Source: Dehalococcoidia bacterium
GTDB taxonomy: Bacteria > Chloroflexota > Dehalococcoidia > GIF9 > AB-539-J10
Assembly (NCBI GenBank): GCA_030603485.1
Contig: JAUVXS010000035.1
Location: 1-13,285, forward strand
Direction: 5' to 3'
Length of the DNA: 13,285 nucleotides
Shown here: piece after piece, positions 7,533 to 13,285 of the stretch
Position numbering within the stretch: the first letter of the stretch is position 1
How the letters are laid out: the number at the start of each line of letters is the position of its first letter
Program-made: the position numbers and the translations under genes
The notes under the pieces: generated by a model
Database searches by the model: none
Seen by the model: the letters and a program-made list of their open reading frames with translations, nothing else
Told to the model about the DNA's origin: nothing

Positions 7533-8477
7533 ATGTGGGATAAGATTGAATTTTGGGCAAGATTTCTACGTTATCACTTTCTTTTATTGGCGGTAGCTGT
7601 TTTCATAGCGAGTAACCTAAGTGCCTTTCAAGGTAATAATGTAGGTATGTTGCTATTTTTTGGGCTTGGCATACTCTGGATGTTGGCAACCGCATATATC
7701 GACACCAGGGAACAAGCGCGCATTAGCATTAGGCTGTCAGCGGAGAAATTGGCAACAACGGTAAGCCTATTCAGTTATCATAGACAAGGAGGAGACAAAA
7801 TGGCGATGAAATGGCTTAGAAAACATGCCACATTACTGGGGGTTTTAGTTGTATTGGGAGCGGCCATAGCCCTTTATTTTGTTACTGCTAATCCAACTAA
7901 ACCGTCGTGGGGTTTAGCATTAGTAGCTATAGGACCAATTGCAATGTGGATTGCGAGACGGGTTGAGCGGAAGGGTCGTGACAATGAAAATCTGGTTCGA
8001 AATTTACAGCCCTTAGTTGAGGACGCTAGAACGTTAGAATTCTCCATTCGCAACTTTGCACGAGACCTCTTGAGCAATTCGGGTGTTCAAAGTAAACTAG
8101 GAGACTTTGGAGTTCAGGGGTGGAATTACTATATCGAAAGTCTCGGGGCCGAGCAGCTAAGTGCTTTAAGCTCAGTTGAAAAGGAGTTGAAGGACGTTGA
8201 TCCTTTTGAGGAAGCACATGTTATTGATATCTTAGTAGCTCTCAATCAGGTACTGAATCGGGTGTTGGAAGTAGAGTCGCGCCTCTCTTTAAATTTGTGC
8301 CAAAAGATTAACAATTTGCCCACTGAGGCCCAAAGCAGATGGGAGTATATTCAGCAGATGCACCTGAGGCTCGGTACACAGCTCAGTAGTTTAAAACCTA
8401 TACTGATTGAAAAGTCACGTGGAGATTTATTTGACACATTTGTAAATCAACCGCCACAAAATTTTATAACAATCTAG
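7533..8477 (+). CDS. Four-helix membrane protein, partner of the HEAT nuclease
   Basis: This encodes 314 residues; the ATG follows GAGGA (7521-7525) at 7 nt. There are four predicted membrane segments in two hairpins: about 14-31, 37-55, 100-118 and 126-143. The hairpins are separated by a soluble stretch at 56-99. The basic ARRVERKGR after the fourth helix suggests a cytosolic C-terminal domain (144-314), which is helical and coiled-coil-like. No enzymatic motif is visible. The 34-nt gap from the nuclease gene and the terminator after it point to a two-gene operon. By analogy with other defence modules it could anchor the nuclease complex, sense membrane disturbance or act as a pore-type effector; none of this is shown. 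Residue 90 is a second, strongly signalled start, described separately. Confidence 0.8.
   Translation: MWDKIEFWARFLRYHFLLLAVAVFIASNLSAFQGNNVGMLLFFGLGILWMLATAYIDTREQARISIRLSAEKLATTVSLFSYHRQGGDKMAMKWLRKHATLLGVLVVLGAAIALYFVTANPTKPSWGLALVAIGPIAMWIARRVERKGRDNENLVRNLQPLVEDARTLEFSIRNFARDLLSNSGVQSKLGDFGVQGWNYYIESLGAEQLSALSSVEKELKDVDPFEEAHVIDILVALNQVLNRVLEVESRLSLNLCQKINNLPTEAQSRWEYIQQMHLRLGTQLSSLKPILIEKSRGDLFDTFVNQPPQNFITI
7786..8477 (+). CDS. Probable internal-start isoform of the membrane protein
   Basis: Inside the membrane-protein gene AAGGAGGA (7786-7793) lies 6 nt before an in-frame ATG at 7800. This is a better ribosome-binding site than that of the full-length start. Initiation there gives a 225-residue product (from MAMKWLRKH) with only the second membrane hairpin and the whole cytosolic domain. 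The purine-rich site encodes RQGGDK in the long form, which is unconstrained-looking linker sequence. Two readings are possible: nested isoforms made in a ratio, or two once-separate genes (a two-helix protein and a two-helix-plus-domain protein) now joined in frame. The coding part begins at 7800. Confidence 0.55.
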
Positions 8478-8520
8478 CGCATTGTTTAACTTAGGCAACA
8501 ATTGCTCATTTTGTACACTT

Positions 8521-8564
8521 AGAGGTAAAAAATAGGGGCGAGGGGGCAACCCTCGACCTCTTTT
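8521..8564 (+). terminator. Rho-independent terminator of the nuclease/membrane operon
   Basis: CGAGGG (8539-8544) pairs with CCCTCG (8550-8555) around a GGCAA loop, immediately followed by ACCTC and TTTT (8561-8564). An outer stem AGAGGT (8521-8526)/ACCTCT (8556-8561) can stack on it, with a one-sided 12-nt bulge. It lies 44-87 nt after the stop of the membrane-protein gene. Confidence 0.75.
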
Positions 8565-8598
8565 CAGCTGGGAAACACTAGAACTGGAGTAATGCCGG

Positions 8599-8706
8599 CT
8601 ACTCTGCCTTTCTCCTGGCTGTCTCCTCCTCTTTCTTCAGCCACCTCTCAGCTCGCTTGCTATCTTCTCTTACCTGAGTTCGCTTCCGAAATAGCCAAGT
8701 TCCACT
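8599..8706 (-). pseudogene. Short charged coding remnant
   Basis: A minus-strand frame runs 35 codons from after a stop at 8707-8709 to a TAG at 8599. It reads WLFRKRTQVREDSKR followed by a highly charged helix (AERWLKKEEETARRKAE). The texture is protein-like, but there is no ATG, GTG or TTG at its head and no ribosome-binding site. It is best taken as the 3' stub of a lost gene at an element boundary, or as chance. Confidence 0.25.
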
Positions 8707-8709
8707 TTA

Positions 8710-8840
8710 AAGCTTTTATCAAAAAAGTAGTTACTTCTTTTTCTTTTCTAAAGGGTCTTTTGTAAAGTAGCATAGTGTAGCAATATGAGATTTTAAGTAA
8801 ATAAATTCGTAAAGCTAAAAACAAAAAAGGGATTAATCTT
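8710..8840. other. AT-rich spacer, no gene seen
   Basis: This is a low-complexity AT-rich stretch without plausible ORFs. A weak AAGTA/TACTT hairpin flanked by A- and T-runs lies near 8725-8745 and might stop transcription from either side. Nothing else is supportable. Confidence 0.4.
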
Positions 8841-8960
8841 GATGCACCGCATAGCCAACTCCGCAGGCCTCACCGAAGTGGTAAGCTGAAAGTTGCCAAC
8901 GGCTTCCGGACAATGCAAAGCTGAAAGGGCAAGGTGCTATACTCCCTTCAAAAGGGAGTT
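8841..8960. ncRNA. Possible structured RNA or element end
   Basis: Several short complementary segments nest here. GCACC (8844-8848) pairs with GGTGC (8933-8937). Just inside it TTGCC (8893-8897) pairs with GGCAA (8928-8932). CAC-CGAA-GTG (8871-8880) and CGG-CTT-CCG (8900-8908) are local hairpins. The 10-mer AAGCTGAAAG occurs twice (8883-8892 and 8918-8927). A perfect 8-bp hairpin ACTCCCTT/AAGGGAGT with a CAA loop follows at 8941-8959. The layout resembles a multi-branch RNA closed by a terminal stem. It matches no riboswitch, tRNA or guide-RNA consensus I can recall. It lies directly 3' of the broken NUMOD3 gene, so it may be that gene's 3' region or the end of a mobile element. Confidence 0.35.
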
Positions 8961-8974
8961 TGGGGGATTAAATT

Positions 8975-9469
8975 TCAATCGTAGTGCCTCAGGCTGGCAA
9001 TCTGCTTGGCTCGATATTCGGGGTCTTGCCAGAGCTTCTTTGTAGCAGCACTGTGCATAGCCCGATACTCAGCTGTGTTAATCATCGCAGATACTTTAGC
9101 CCTAGTCTCAGCGGTGGGATGTTTGCCGGTACGAATGGCAATCTGATTGGCCCGATACTCAGGATCTTGCCACCGCTTCTTCATACGAGCGCTTAGCCCA
9201 GCCCGAAACTCAGGGGCTTGGTGAAAATTCTTTCTTTCCAGCTGTGTCTCAATTGGAAAGTCCACATACTGCTTAGCAACCGCGCAGTATCCTTTAATCC
9301 GCCCGTCACTGGCTACAGCTTCAACTTGCTCTCCGCAAGCAGGGCAGATGACCTAGACCCGCTCCAGCTTCAGTAGCCCCCCGCTAATCAGCTTCTTGGG
9401 GCCTACACACACAAACTTAAACCGCGTAAACGAGCCAACAGGCATCTTGCGCAAGACCAAGGTCTTCAT
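8975..9469 (-). pseudogene. NUMOD3-repeat / zinc-ribbon protein, split by in-frame TAG
   Basis: One frame runs 164 codons from the ATG at 9469 to the TGA at 8975, interrupted only by a TAG at 9353-9355 (codon 39). Before the TAG: MKTLVLRKMPVGSFTRFKF, then VCVGPKKLISGG and KLERV. After it: ICPACGEQVEA and GYCAVAKQY (zinc-ribbon-like Cys), then four PEYRA-type units (APEFRAG, DPEYRANQ, TAEYRAMH, DPEYRAKQ). Between them HPTAETRAKVSAM is typical of NUMOD3, the DNA-binding repeat of HNH homing endonucleases and related proteins. No HNH catalytic core is present. The uniform texture on both sides of the TAG suggests a recent TGG-to-TAG nonsense change. A shortened protein could restart at the ATG at 9265. 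The gene lies 46 nt after the MFS stop on the same strand. The two KK-x-W-QDPEYRA units are encoded by a 46-nt imperfect repeat (8995-9040 and 9136-9181). Confidence 0.7.
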
Positions 9470-9495
9470 TTAATTTATCTCCATATGATTTCCCA

Positions 9496-9515
9496 GCGGG
9501 ATGCTACTTGCCCGA
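9496..9515. repeat. 20-nt dispersed repeat, copy 1 (after the MFS gene)
   Basis: GCGGGATGCTACTTGCCCGA directly abuts the 3' end of the MFS gene. It differs at two positions from the copy at 10880-10899. CGGG/CCCG at its ends can pair. It is probably a small dispersed 3'-UTR repeat rather than a classical terminator, since no T-run follows on the minus strand. Confidence 0.6.
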
Positions 9516-10805
9516 TTACGGCTGGGGCACCACACGGGAGGGGGAGGGTTCAACTATATGTCTGACCGGAGTAATTTTTAAGACTGAAATTAGAGCCACA
9601 ACAGCAAGGCCAGCAAAAAAGAACCAGATTACATAGTAACTACCCCAGTTATCGTATGCCCACCCGGCTAAAGTTGGGCCTATTATGACTCCTATGCCGC
9701 CAATGCCAACGATAAGGCCAAAAATGGTTCCGAAATTGGTTCTACCAAAGTATTCTCTCACCAAAGATGGCCTTAGTGCAGTGTTACCCCCGTAACCGAT
9801 GCCAAAAAGAACGAGGAAGGGGACTAACATCCAAGTACTCGTAGTGGAAACATATTCAAAAAAGAGCATCCCGCAACCTATCATAGCAAGACTTCCCGTA
9901 GCCACCAGTCGCCTATCAAATTTGTCTCCAAGCCAGCCAGAGCCAAGGCGACCGAAAATACTCACCAGCGGGATGGCAGTGGCCACCAAACTGGATATCG
10001 ACCGGCTGATACCGATACTGCTTAGATAAGGCATTACATGAGTGACTGCGGCACTCACTACCATCGTATGATACATAAAGGCCAAGGCTAAACGCCAGAA
10101 TGTGCCACACTTAAGGGCTTGCTTTACTTTCACCTCTACCTCGACAGCTTGCGACAGATGTGGACCATTGGAGTTCGTTCTGAGGCTTTCTGTCTCACCG
10201 TCTGGAAAGTAACCATATTGCTCAGGCTTATGTCGAAACAAGAGCGAAAGCGGTAGAACTATAACCACCATACCTAAGGCAAGGACACTTAACGCCATGC
10301 GCCACTCATACACTGCAATGAGCCTGACTATTACCGGGACTAGCAAGCCACTGAAACCAAAGCCACAGATTGCTATGCCACTGGCTATGCCCACCTTCCT
10401 CCGAAACCAGTTAGCAATGGCTGTCATTAGGACTGTCATAGTAGAAGCACTCATGCCTATGGCTATTAGAGCGAAAGCCCCATAAAACATAACAAGGGAT
10501 GTGGTAGTGCTTAGGAGAATTAACCCCGCTGCAGTAATGAACACGCCACTGCTGATGAGCCTCCTGGGACCCCAGCGATCAGCCAGTATTCCGGTGAATG
10601 GGGCAAGGATACCTATCTCCAAGCCGCGTAGCGAAGCAGCAAGTGAGATTTGCATATAGCTCCAGCCCATCTCATTCGCTATGGGCTCAAAAAAGGCGGT
10701 GAAACCATAGAAGACAACCCCACCTACACATAAGGCAGTAAGGAAAGATGCACCAACAATCCACCATCCATAGAATACCCTAATGGGCTTTCCTTTCAAA
10801 AACAT
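9516..10805 (-). CDS. MFS transporter, oxalate/formate-antiporter-like (OFA) or monocarboxylate type
   Basis: This encodes 429 residues, the usual size of a 12-helix major facilitator carrier. The N-terminus FYGWWIVGASFLTAL with a following GFTAFFEPI is typical of the OFA/monocarboxylate-porter branch. MFS motif A is seen twice: GILADRWGPRR (about 72-82) after helix 2 and GWLGDKFDRR in the second half after helix 8. A hydrophilic central loop lies at about 195-235. It should move a small organic anion across the cytoplasmic membrane, driven by a proton or by exchange; the substrate cannot be read from the sequence. GGAGAG precedes the ATG by about 11 nt, so initiation looks modest. It lies 102 nt downstream of glutamate dehydrogenase on the same strand. 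It may share its transcript and could carry a carboxylate linked to amino-acid metabolism. Confidence 0.85.
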   Translation of the reverse strand: MFLKGKPIRVFYGWWIVGASFLTALCVGGVVFYGFTAFFEPIANEMGWSYMQISLAASLRGLEIGILAPFTGILADRWGPRRLISSGVFITAAGLILLSTTTSLVMFYGAFALIAIGMSASTMTVLMTAIANWFRRKVGIASGIAICGFGFSGLLVPVIVRLIAVYEWRMALSVLALGMVVIVLPLSLLFRHKPEQYGYFPDGETESLRTNSNGPHLSQAVEVEVKVKQALKCGTFWRLALAFMYHTMVVSAAVTHVMPYLSSIGISRSISSLVATAIPLVSIFGRLGSGWLGDKFDRRLVATGSLAMIGCGMLFFEYVSTTSTWMLVPFLVLFGIGYGGNTALRPSLVREYFGRTNFGTIFGLIVGIGGIGVIIGPTLAGWAYDNWGSYYVIWFFFAGLAVVALISVLKITPVRHIVEPSPSRVVPQP

Positions 10806-10879
10806 TGTTAGTAAGCTCTCCGCCTTAATACATCTGCCCCCAACCTGAGGGTTTTGCCCTTGCTTCTCTCGCCTAGCAG

Positions 10880-10899
10880 GCGGGATGCCACCTGCCCGA
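10880..10899. repeat. 20-nt dispersed repeat, copy 2 (after glutamate dehydrogenase)
   Basis: GCGGGATGCCACCTGCCCGA lies 8 nt beyond the glutamate dehydrogenase stop. On the minus strand, GCAGGTGG and CCGCCTGC form an 8-bp stem with one G-T pair and a 4-nt loop (about 10876-10895). It shares 18 of 20 positions with the copy at 9496-9515. The hairpin may protect or end the gdhA message, but no T-run follows. Confidence 0.6.
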
Positions 10900-10907
10900 C
10901 TCAGTAA

Positions 10908-12155
10908 TTATGGGAATATTCCCCTGGCTTCCATGGCATCTGCTATTCGCTTTATGGCAAGCATATAGGCAGCATTTCGCATATCCAGTTTCTCGTGCTG
11001 GCTTATTTCTTGCACTTCGTGGAAGGCGTTATCCATCACCACTTGCAGTTGACGGTTTACCTCGTCTTCACTCCAGAAGAACGCTTGCGCGTCTTGTACC
11101 CACTCAAAGTAAGATACTACTACACCACCTGTGTTGGCTAATATATCGGGAACAACCAATACTCTATTATTATTAAGAATCCTATCCGCCTCGGGAGTAA
11201 TTGGTGCATTAGCACCTTCCACAATTATTCTTGCTTTTACATCCGCGGCATTGGCTTTACCTATCTGGTCTTCTATAGCTGCTGGCACTAATATGTCACA
11301 GGGTAGCGCCAGCAGTTCAGTATTAGTTATATTTTCGGCATCTTTGAAGTCAACTACTAACCCTGTCTGTTGGTTATAACGGAACACGGCTTCCACATCC
11401 AGTCCCTTCTCGTTATAAATACCTCCTTTGACATCACTTATTGCCACGACTTTACTACCTTCTCTAGCTAATAGTCTTGCCACAACAGAGCCTACATTAC
11501 CGAAACCCTGAACAGCAACTGTGGCCCCCTCAAGACCAATACCCAGATGCTCGGCTACCAACCGGGCATTAATCACACAGCCGCGACCCGTAGCACCCAA
11601 CCTACCCTTACTGCCACCTATTCCGACAGGTTTGCCTGTAACCACAGCCAGAACAGTATGGCCTTTTAGCATGCTGTAAGTATCCATCATCCACGCCATT
11701 ACCTGGGGGTTTGTGCCAATGTCAGGGGCTGGAATATCCCTGTCTGGACCTATCAACATTGATATCTCATTGGTATAACGCCGTGTCATTCTCTCTATTT
11801 CAGCTTGGGACATAAGCTCCGGATTGCAAACAACCGCTCCCTTAGCACCACCAAAGGGTATATTGACAACGGCTGCCTTCAAAGTCATTAATGCTGCCAG
11901 TGCTCTGGTTTCATCCAGGGTAACATCAGGGTGGTAACGGAGGCCACCCTTGGCTGGCCCTCTGGTGTCATTATGGTGAACCCTAAAGCCAGTAAAGACT
12001 TTTACTGTCCCGTCGTCCATTCTTACCGGGAAATTGACAGTGAGTTCACGTTCACACTTTTCTAGTCGCAAGCGATATACATCCTTAATATTCAGCCTGT
12101 CACAGATAGCATCGATTCGGCTGACTACCATTTGGAAAGCATTGGTTTCAGTCAT
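10908..12155 (-). CDS. gdhA: Glutamate dehydrogenase (NAD(P)-dependent)
   Basis: This encodes 415 residues, the standard length of the hexameric bacterial/archaeal enzyme that interconverts glutamate with 2-oxoglutarate and ammonia in the cytosol. The substrate domain shows KGGLRYHP (Lys69), TLKAAVVNIPFGGAKG (Lys93 and catalytic Lys105) and PAPDIGTN (Asp145). The dinucleotide domain has GFGNVGS (217-223) and an acidic Asp241 at the end of the second strand, which favours NAD over NADP (inference). NTGGVVVSYFEW is the conserved late segment. AAGGAGG stands 7 nt before the ATG. It is 36 nt downstream of the racemase gene, in the same direction as the ferredoxin and succinyl-CoA ligase genes. 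The likely job is oxidative deamination or ammonia assimilation at the 2-oxoglutarate node. Leu or Phe dehydrogenase is a less likely alternative because of the PFGGAKG context and length. Confidence 0.95.
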   Translation of the reverse strand: MTETNAFQMVVSRIDAICDRLNIKDVYRLRLEKCERELTVNFPVRMDDGTVKVFTGFRVHHNDTRGPAKGGLRYHPDVTLDETRALAALMTLKAAVVNIPFGGAKGAVVCNPELMSQAEIERMTRRYTNEISMLIGPDRDIPAPDIGTNPQVMAWMMDTYSMLKGHTVLAVVTGKPVGIGGSKGRLGATGRGCVINARLVAEHLGIGLEGATVAVQGFGNVGSVVARLLAREGSKVVAISDVKGGIYNEKGLDVEAVFRYNQQTGLVVDFKDAENITNTELLALPCDILVPAAIEDQIGKANAADVKARIIVEGANAPITPEADRILNNNRVLVVPDILANTGGVVVSYFEWVQDAQAFFWSEDEVNRQLQVVMDNAFHEVQEISQHEKLDMRNAAYMLAIKRIADAMEARGIFP

Positions 12156-12191
12156 TAAATTCCTCCTTAGTTGCTAGTCCAGCTACTTGTG

Positions 12192-12896
12192 TCAATCAAC
12201 TTTACTCCCTTCTCTGATAACAGCCGCTACTAAAACTTGTAAAGAGTCTATTAATGGAACGGGTAAATCCCCTTGACTTAACACCAGTGAAATTTCTGTG
12301 CAGCCTACTATAATAGCTTCTGCCCCCCTCTTGATTAGGGCTTTAGCTACTTCTAATATGGCATTGCGCGGCTTTTCTTGAGTGAAACCCGCTTTTACAC
12401 CTTGTTCTCCATAGATAGCATTCATGATTATTTCCTGCTCACAACCATCTGGTGTTATTACTTCCGCCCCTATGCTTGCCTTCTGGTATATTTCTGACTT
12501 TACCGTTCCAGCAGTAGCCAATAAACCTATTTTCTTTATATTGGGGAAATTCTGGTTAATATATACTGCTGTTTCTGAAATCATATTGATTATAGGCACA
12601 TTGGCACTTGCTTGGAGCTCATTGTAATAGTAATGTGCCGTATTACAGGGTATGGCAATTATCTCAGCCCCAGCTCTTTCCAGGTTACGAAGTGTTTCTT
12701 GCAATTGTTTTAAGGGGCTTTTGCCCTTCCCCAATATTGCCGATGTGCGTTCTGGTATCTTGGGATTGCTATCAATTATAATCCTCAAATGGTCCTGGTC
12801 TTTCTTGGCAGGGGTAGTCTTGATTATTTTCTGGAAAAGAGCAGCTGTTGCTTCCGGTCCCATTCCTCCCAGAATACCAATAATCTTTTCTTGCAT
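12192..12896 (-). CDS. Aspartate/glutamate racemase family protein
   Basis: This encodes 234 residues, the family's normal length. GILGGMGPEAT at the N-terminus, PCNTAH with catalytic Cys84, and GCTEI with the second catalytic Cys199 identify a cofactor-independent aspartate/glutamate racemase, which uses the two cysteines to interconvert L- and D-forms. The GGMGP and C-N-T-A-H wording is typical of aspartate racemases rather than MurI. The ATG starts 3 nt after the ferredoxin stop with only a weak ribosome-binding site, so coupled translation is likely. Sitting between a 2-oxoglutarate-type ferredoxin and glutamate dehydrogenase, it may feed D-amino acids into glutamate/aspartate catabolism or supply D-Asp/D-Glu to the cell wall. 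Substrate preference is not decided by sequence alone. Confidence 0.9.
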   Translation of the reverse strand: MQEKIIGILGGMGPEATAALFQKIIKTTPAKKDQDHLRIIIDSNPKIPERTSAILGKGKSPLKQLQETLRNLERAGAEIIAIPCNTAHYYYNELQASANVPIINMISETAVYINQNFPNIKKIGLLATAGTVKSEIYQKASIGAEVITPDGCEQEIIMNAIYGEQGVKAGFTQEKPRNAILEVAKALIKRGAEAIIVGCTEISLVLSQGDLPVPLIDSLQVLVAAVIREGSKVD

Positions 12897-12899
12897 GGC

Positions 12900-13115
12900 T
12901 TAAATCTTCTTGTCTGATTCAATATGGATAGCTAAATCCGGGCAAGTTATCTCACACAGTTCGCAGCCCGTGCAATTTTCTGGATGTTGGACTTCGACAA
13001 TACTGTATCCTTTCTCATTGCGCTCATCGGAGAACTGCAAAACTGTTTTCGGGCAGTAGAAGCAACATAGTCCACAACCTTTACAAAGCTGCTCATCAAT
13101 ATATATTACGGGCAT
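12900..13115 (-). CDS. 2[4Fe-4S] ferredoxin, KorD-like (2-oxoglutarate oxidoreductase delta)
   Basis: This encodes 71 residues from the ATG at 13115. A TTG at 13130 is possible but would overlap the upstream stop by 14 nt and leaves no space for a ribosome-binding site. Two C-x2-C-x2-C-x3-CP motifs are present: Cys11, 14, 17, 21 and Cys48, 51, 54, 58, giving two [4Fe-4S] clusters. An extra Cys18 sits in the first. The N-terminal IYIDEQLCKGCGLC and the GYSIVEVQHPENCTGC connector are typical of the small delta subunit of 2-oxoacid:ferredoxin oxidoreductases, especially the 2-oxoglutarate enzyme. Its ATG begins 1 nt after the succinyl-CoA ligase alpha stop, so the two are coupled. The alpha/beta/gamma subunits are not next to it downstream. 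They may lie elsewhere, or this may be an independent ferredoxin. Confidence 0.8.
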   Translation of the reverse strand: MPVIYIDEQLCKGCGLCCFYCPKTVLQFSDERNEKGYSIVEVQHPENCTGCELCEITCPDLAIHIESDKKI

Positions 13116-13116
13116 C

Positions 13117-13285
13117 TTAACCAATCTCAAATCCTTTCTTTATAATGGTGGGGATTTCTGAAGGGCTTTGGGCAATAAGGCAACCGGCACTCCTTAGTGC
13201 CTGAATCTTGCTTTCTGCGCTTTCTCCCTCCCCCTCGATAATAGCACCAGCATGTCCCATTTGAGCCCCTCTTGGCGCAGTGCGC
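13117..13285 (-). CDS. sucD: Succinyl-CoA ligase (ADP/GDP-forming) alpha subunit, 3' end only
   Basis: The last 55 codons are present and the 5' part lies beyond the window. RTAPRGAQMGHAGAII matches the C-terminal region of the alpha subunit, where the GHAGAI histidine (here residue 11 of the fragment, codon 13252-13254) carries the phosphoryl group during catalysis. The continuation (ESAESKIQALRSAGC then SPSEIPTIIK) has the usual K-x2-AL-x2-AG and SP-E-I pattern. The enzyme makes ATP or GTP from succinyl-CoA, or runs in reverse. ATP-citrate lyase and related CoA ligases share this segment, so the exact substrate is likely rather than proven. It heads the minus-strand operon with the ferredoxin. 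Confidence 0.85.
   Translation of the reverse strand, partial: RTAPRGAQMGHAGAIIEGEGESAESKIQALRSAGCLIAQSPSEIPTIIKKGFEIG

Noticed and set aside
8841..8960. c-di-GMP riboswitch or tRNA
   Set aside because: GCAAAGC and GGTAAGC fragments are suggestive, but the rest of either consensus (receptor loop partner; acceptor and T-loop sequence) is missing.
9353..9355. TAG read as pyrrolysine in the NUMOD3 gene
   Set aside because: There is no pyl gene or other TAG read-through evidence. A nonsense mutation of a Trp codon is simpler.
13116..13130. TTG start for the ferredoxin
   Set aside because: It would overlap the sucD stop by 14 nt and lie 1 nt from the only AAAGGA. The ATG at 13115 begins MPVIYIDEQ, the normal N-terminus for this family.

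Overview
The window joins two very different kinds of DNA. The right third (about 9.5-13.3 kb, minus strand) is ordinary bacterial metabolism: the 3' end of a succinyl-CoA ligase alpha gene, a two-cluster ferredoxin, an aspartate/glutamate racemase, glutamate dehydrogenase and an MFS carrier. This set, the free use of leaderless or weak start signals and the moderate base composition would fit an anaerobic, amino-acid-using lineage such as a Dehalococcoidia-like Chloroflexota or a related anaerobe. That placement is inference; no rRNA or other marker is present.

The left two thirds (1 to about 8.5 kb) is accessory. It opens with paired GTGGTTAC repeats and a tightly packed run of three small phage-like genes (156-866). 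These lead into a ParB-domain/DNA methyltransferase gene (869-2074) whose C-terminus appears to have been replaced by the tail of a PD-(D/E)XK nuclease, as if a deletion had fused two neighbouring phage genes. A DUF5677-like gene (2105-2896) follows, then a small minus-strand HTH-like gene (3046-3231).

The core of interest is 3437-8477. A 1353-residue protein carries an N-terminal Cys cluster, a long HEAT/TPR-like helical scaffold, a beta-rich segment and a C-terminal PD-(D/E)XK nuclease domain with D...ExK and QxxxY residues visible. It is followed 34 nt later by a four-helix membrane protein and then a strong terminator. The pair looks like a self-contained sensor/nuclease plus membrane-partner operon, i.e. 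a candidate defence system that I cannot match to a named one. The big gene appears to have a leaderless promoter. The membrane-protein gene contains a near-perfect internal Shine-Dalgarno and in-frame ATG that should yield a shorter second product.

Between the two halves, 8478-9515 holds the operon terminator, a short coding remnant, a structured AT-rich/GC-rich spacer, and a NUMOD3-repeat (HNH-associated) gene on the minus strand split by one in-frame TAG. A 20-nt repeat sits immediately downstream of both the MFS and the glutamate dehydrogenase genes.

In the metabolic half the genes meet at 2-oxoglutarate. Glutamate dehydrogenase links glutamate to 2-oxoglutarate, the ferredoxin resembles the delta subunit of 2-oxoglutarate:ferredoxin oxidoreductase, and succinyl-CoA ligase handles succinyl-CoA.
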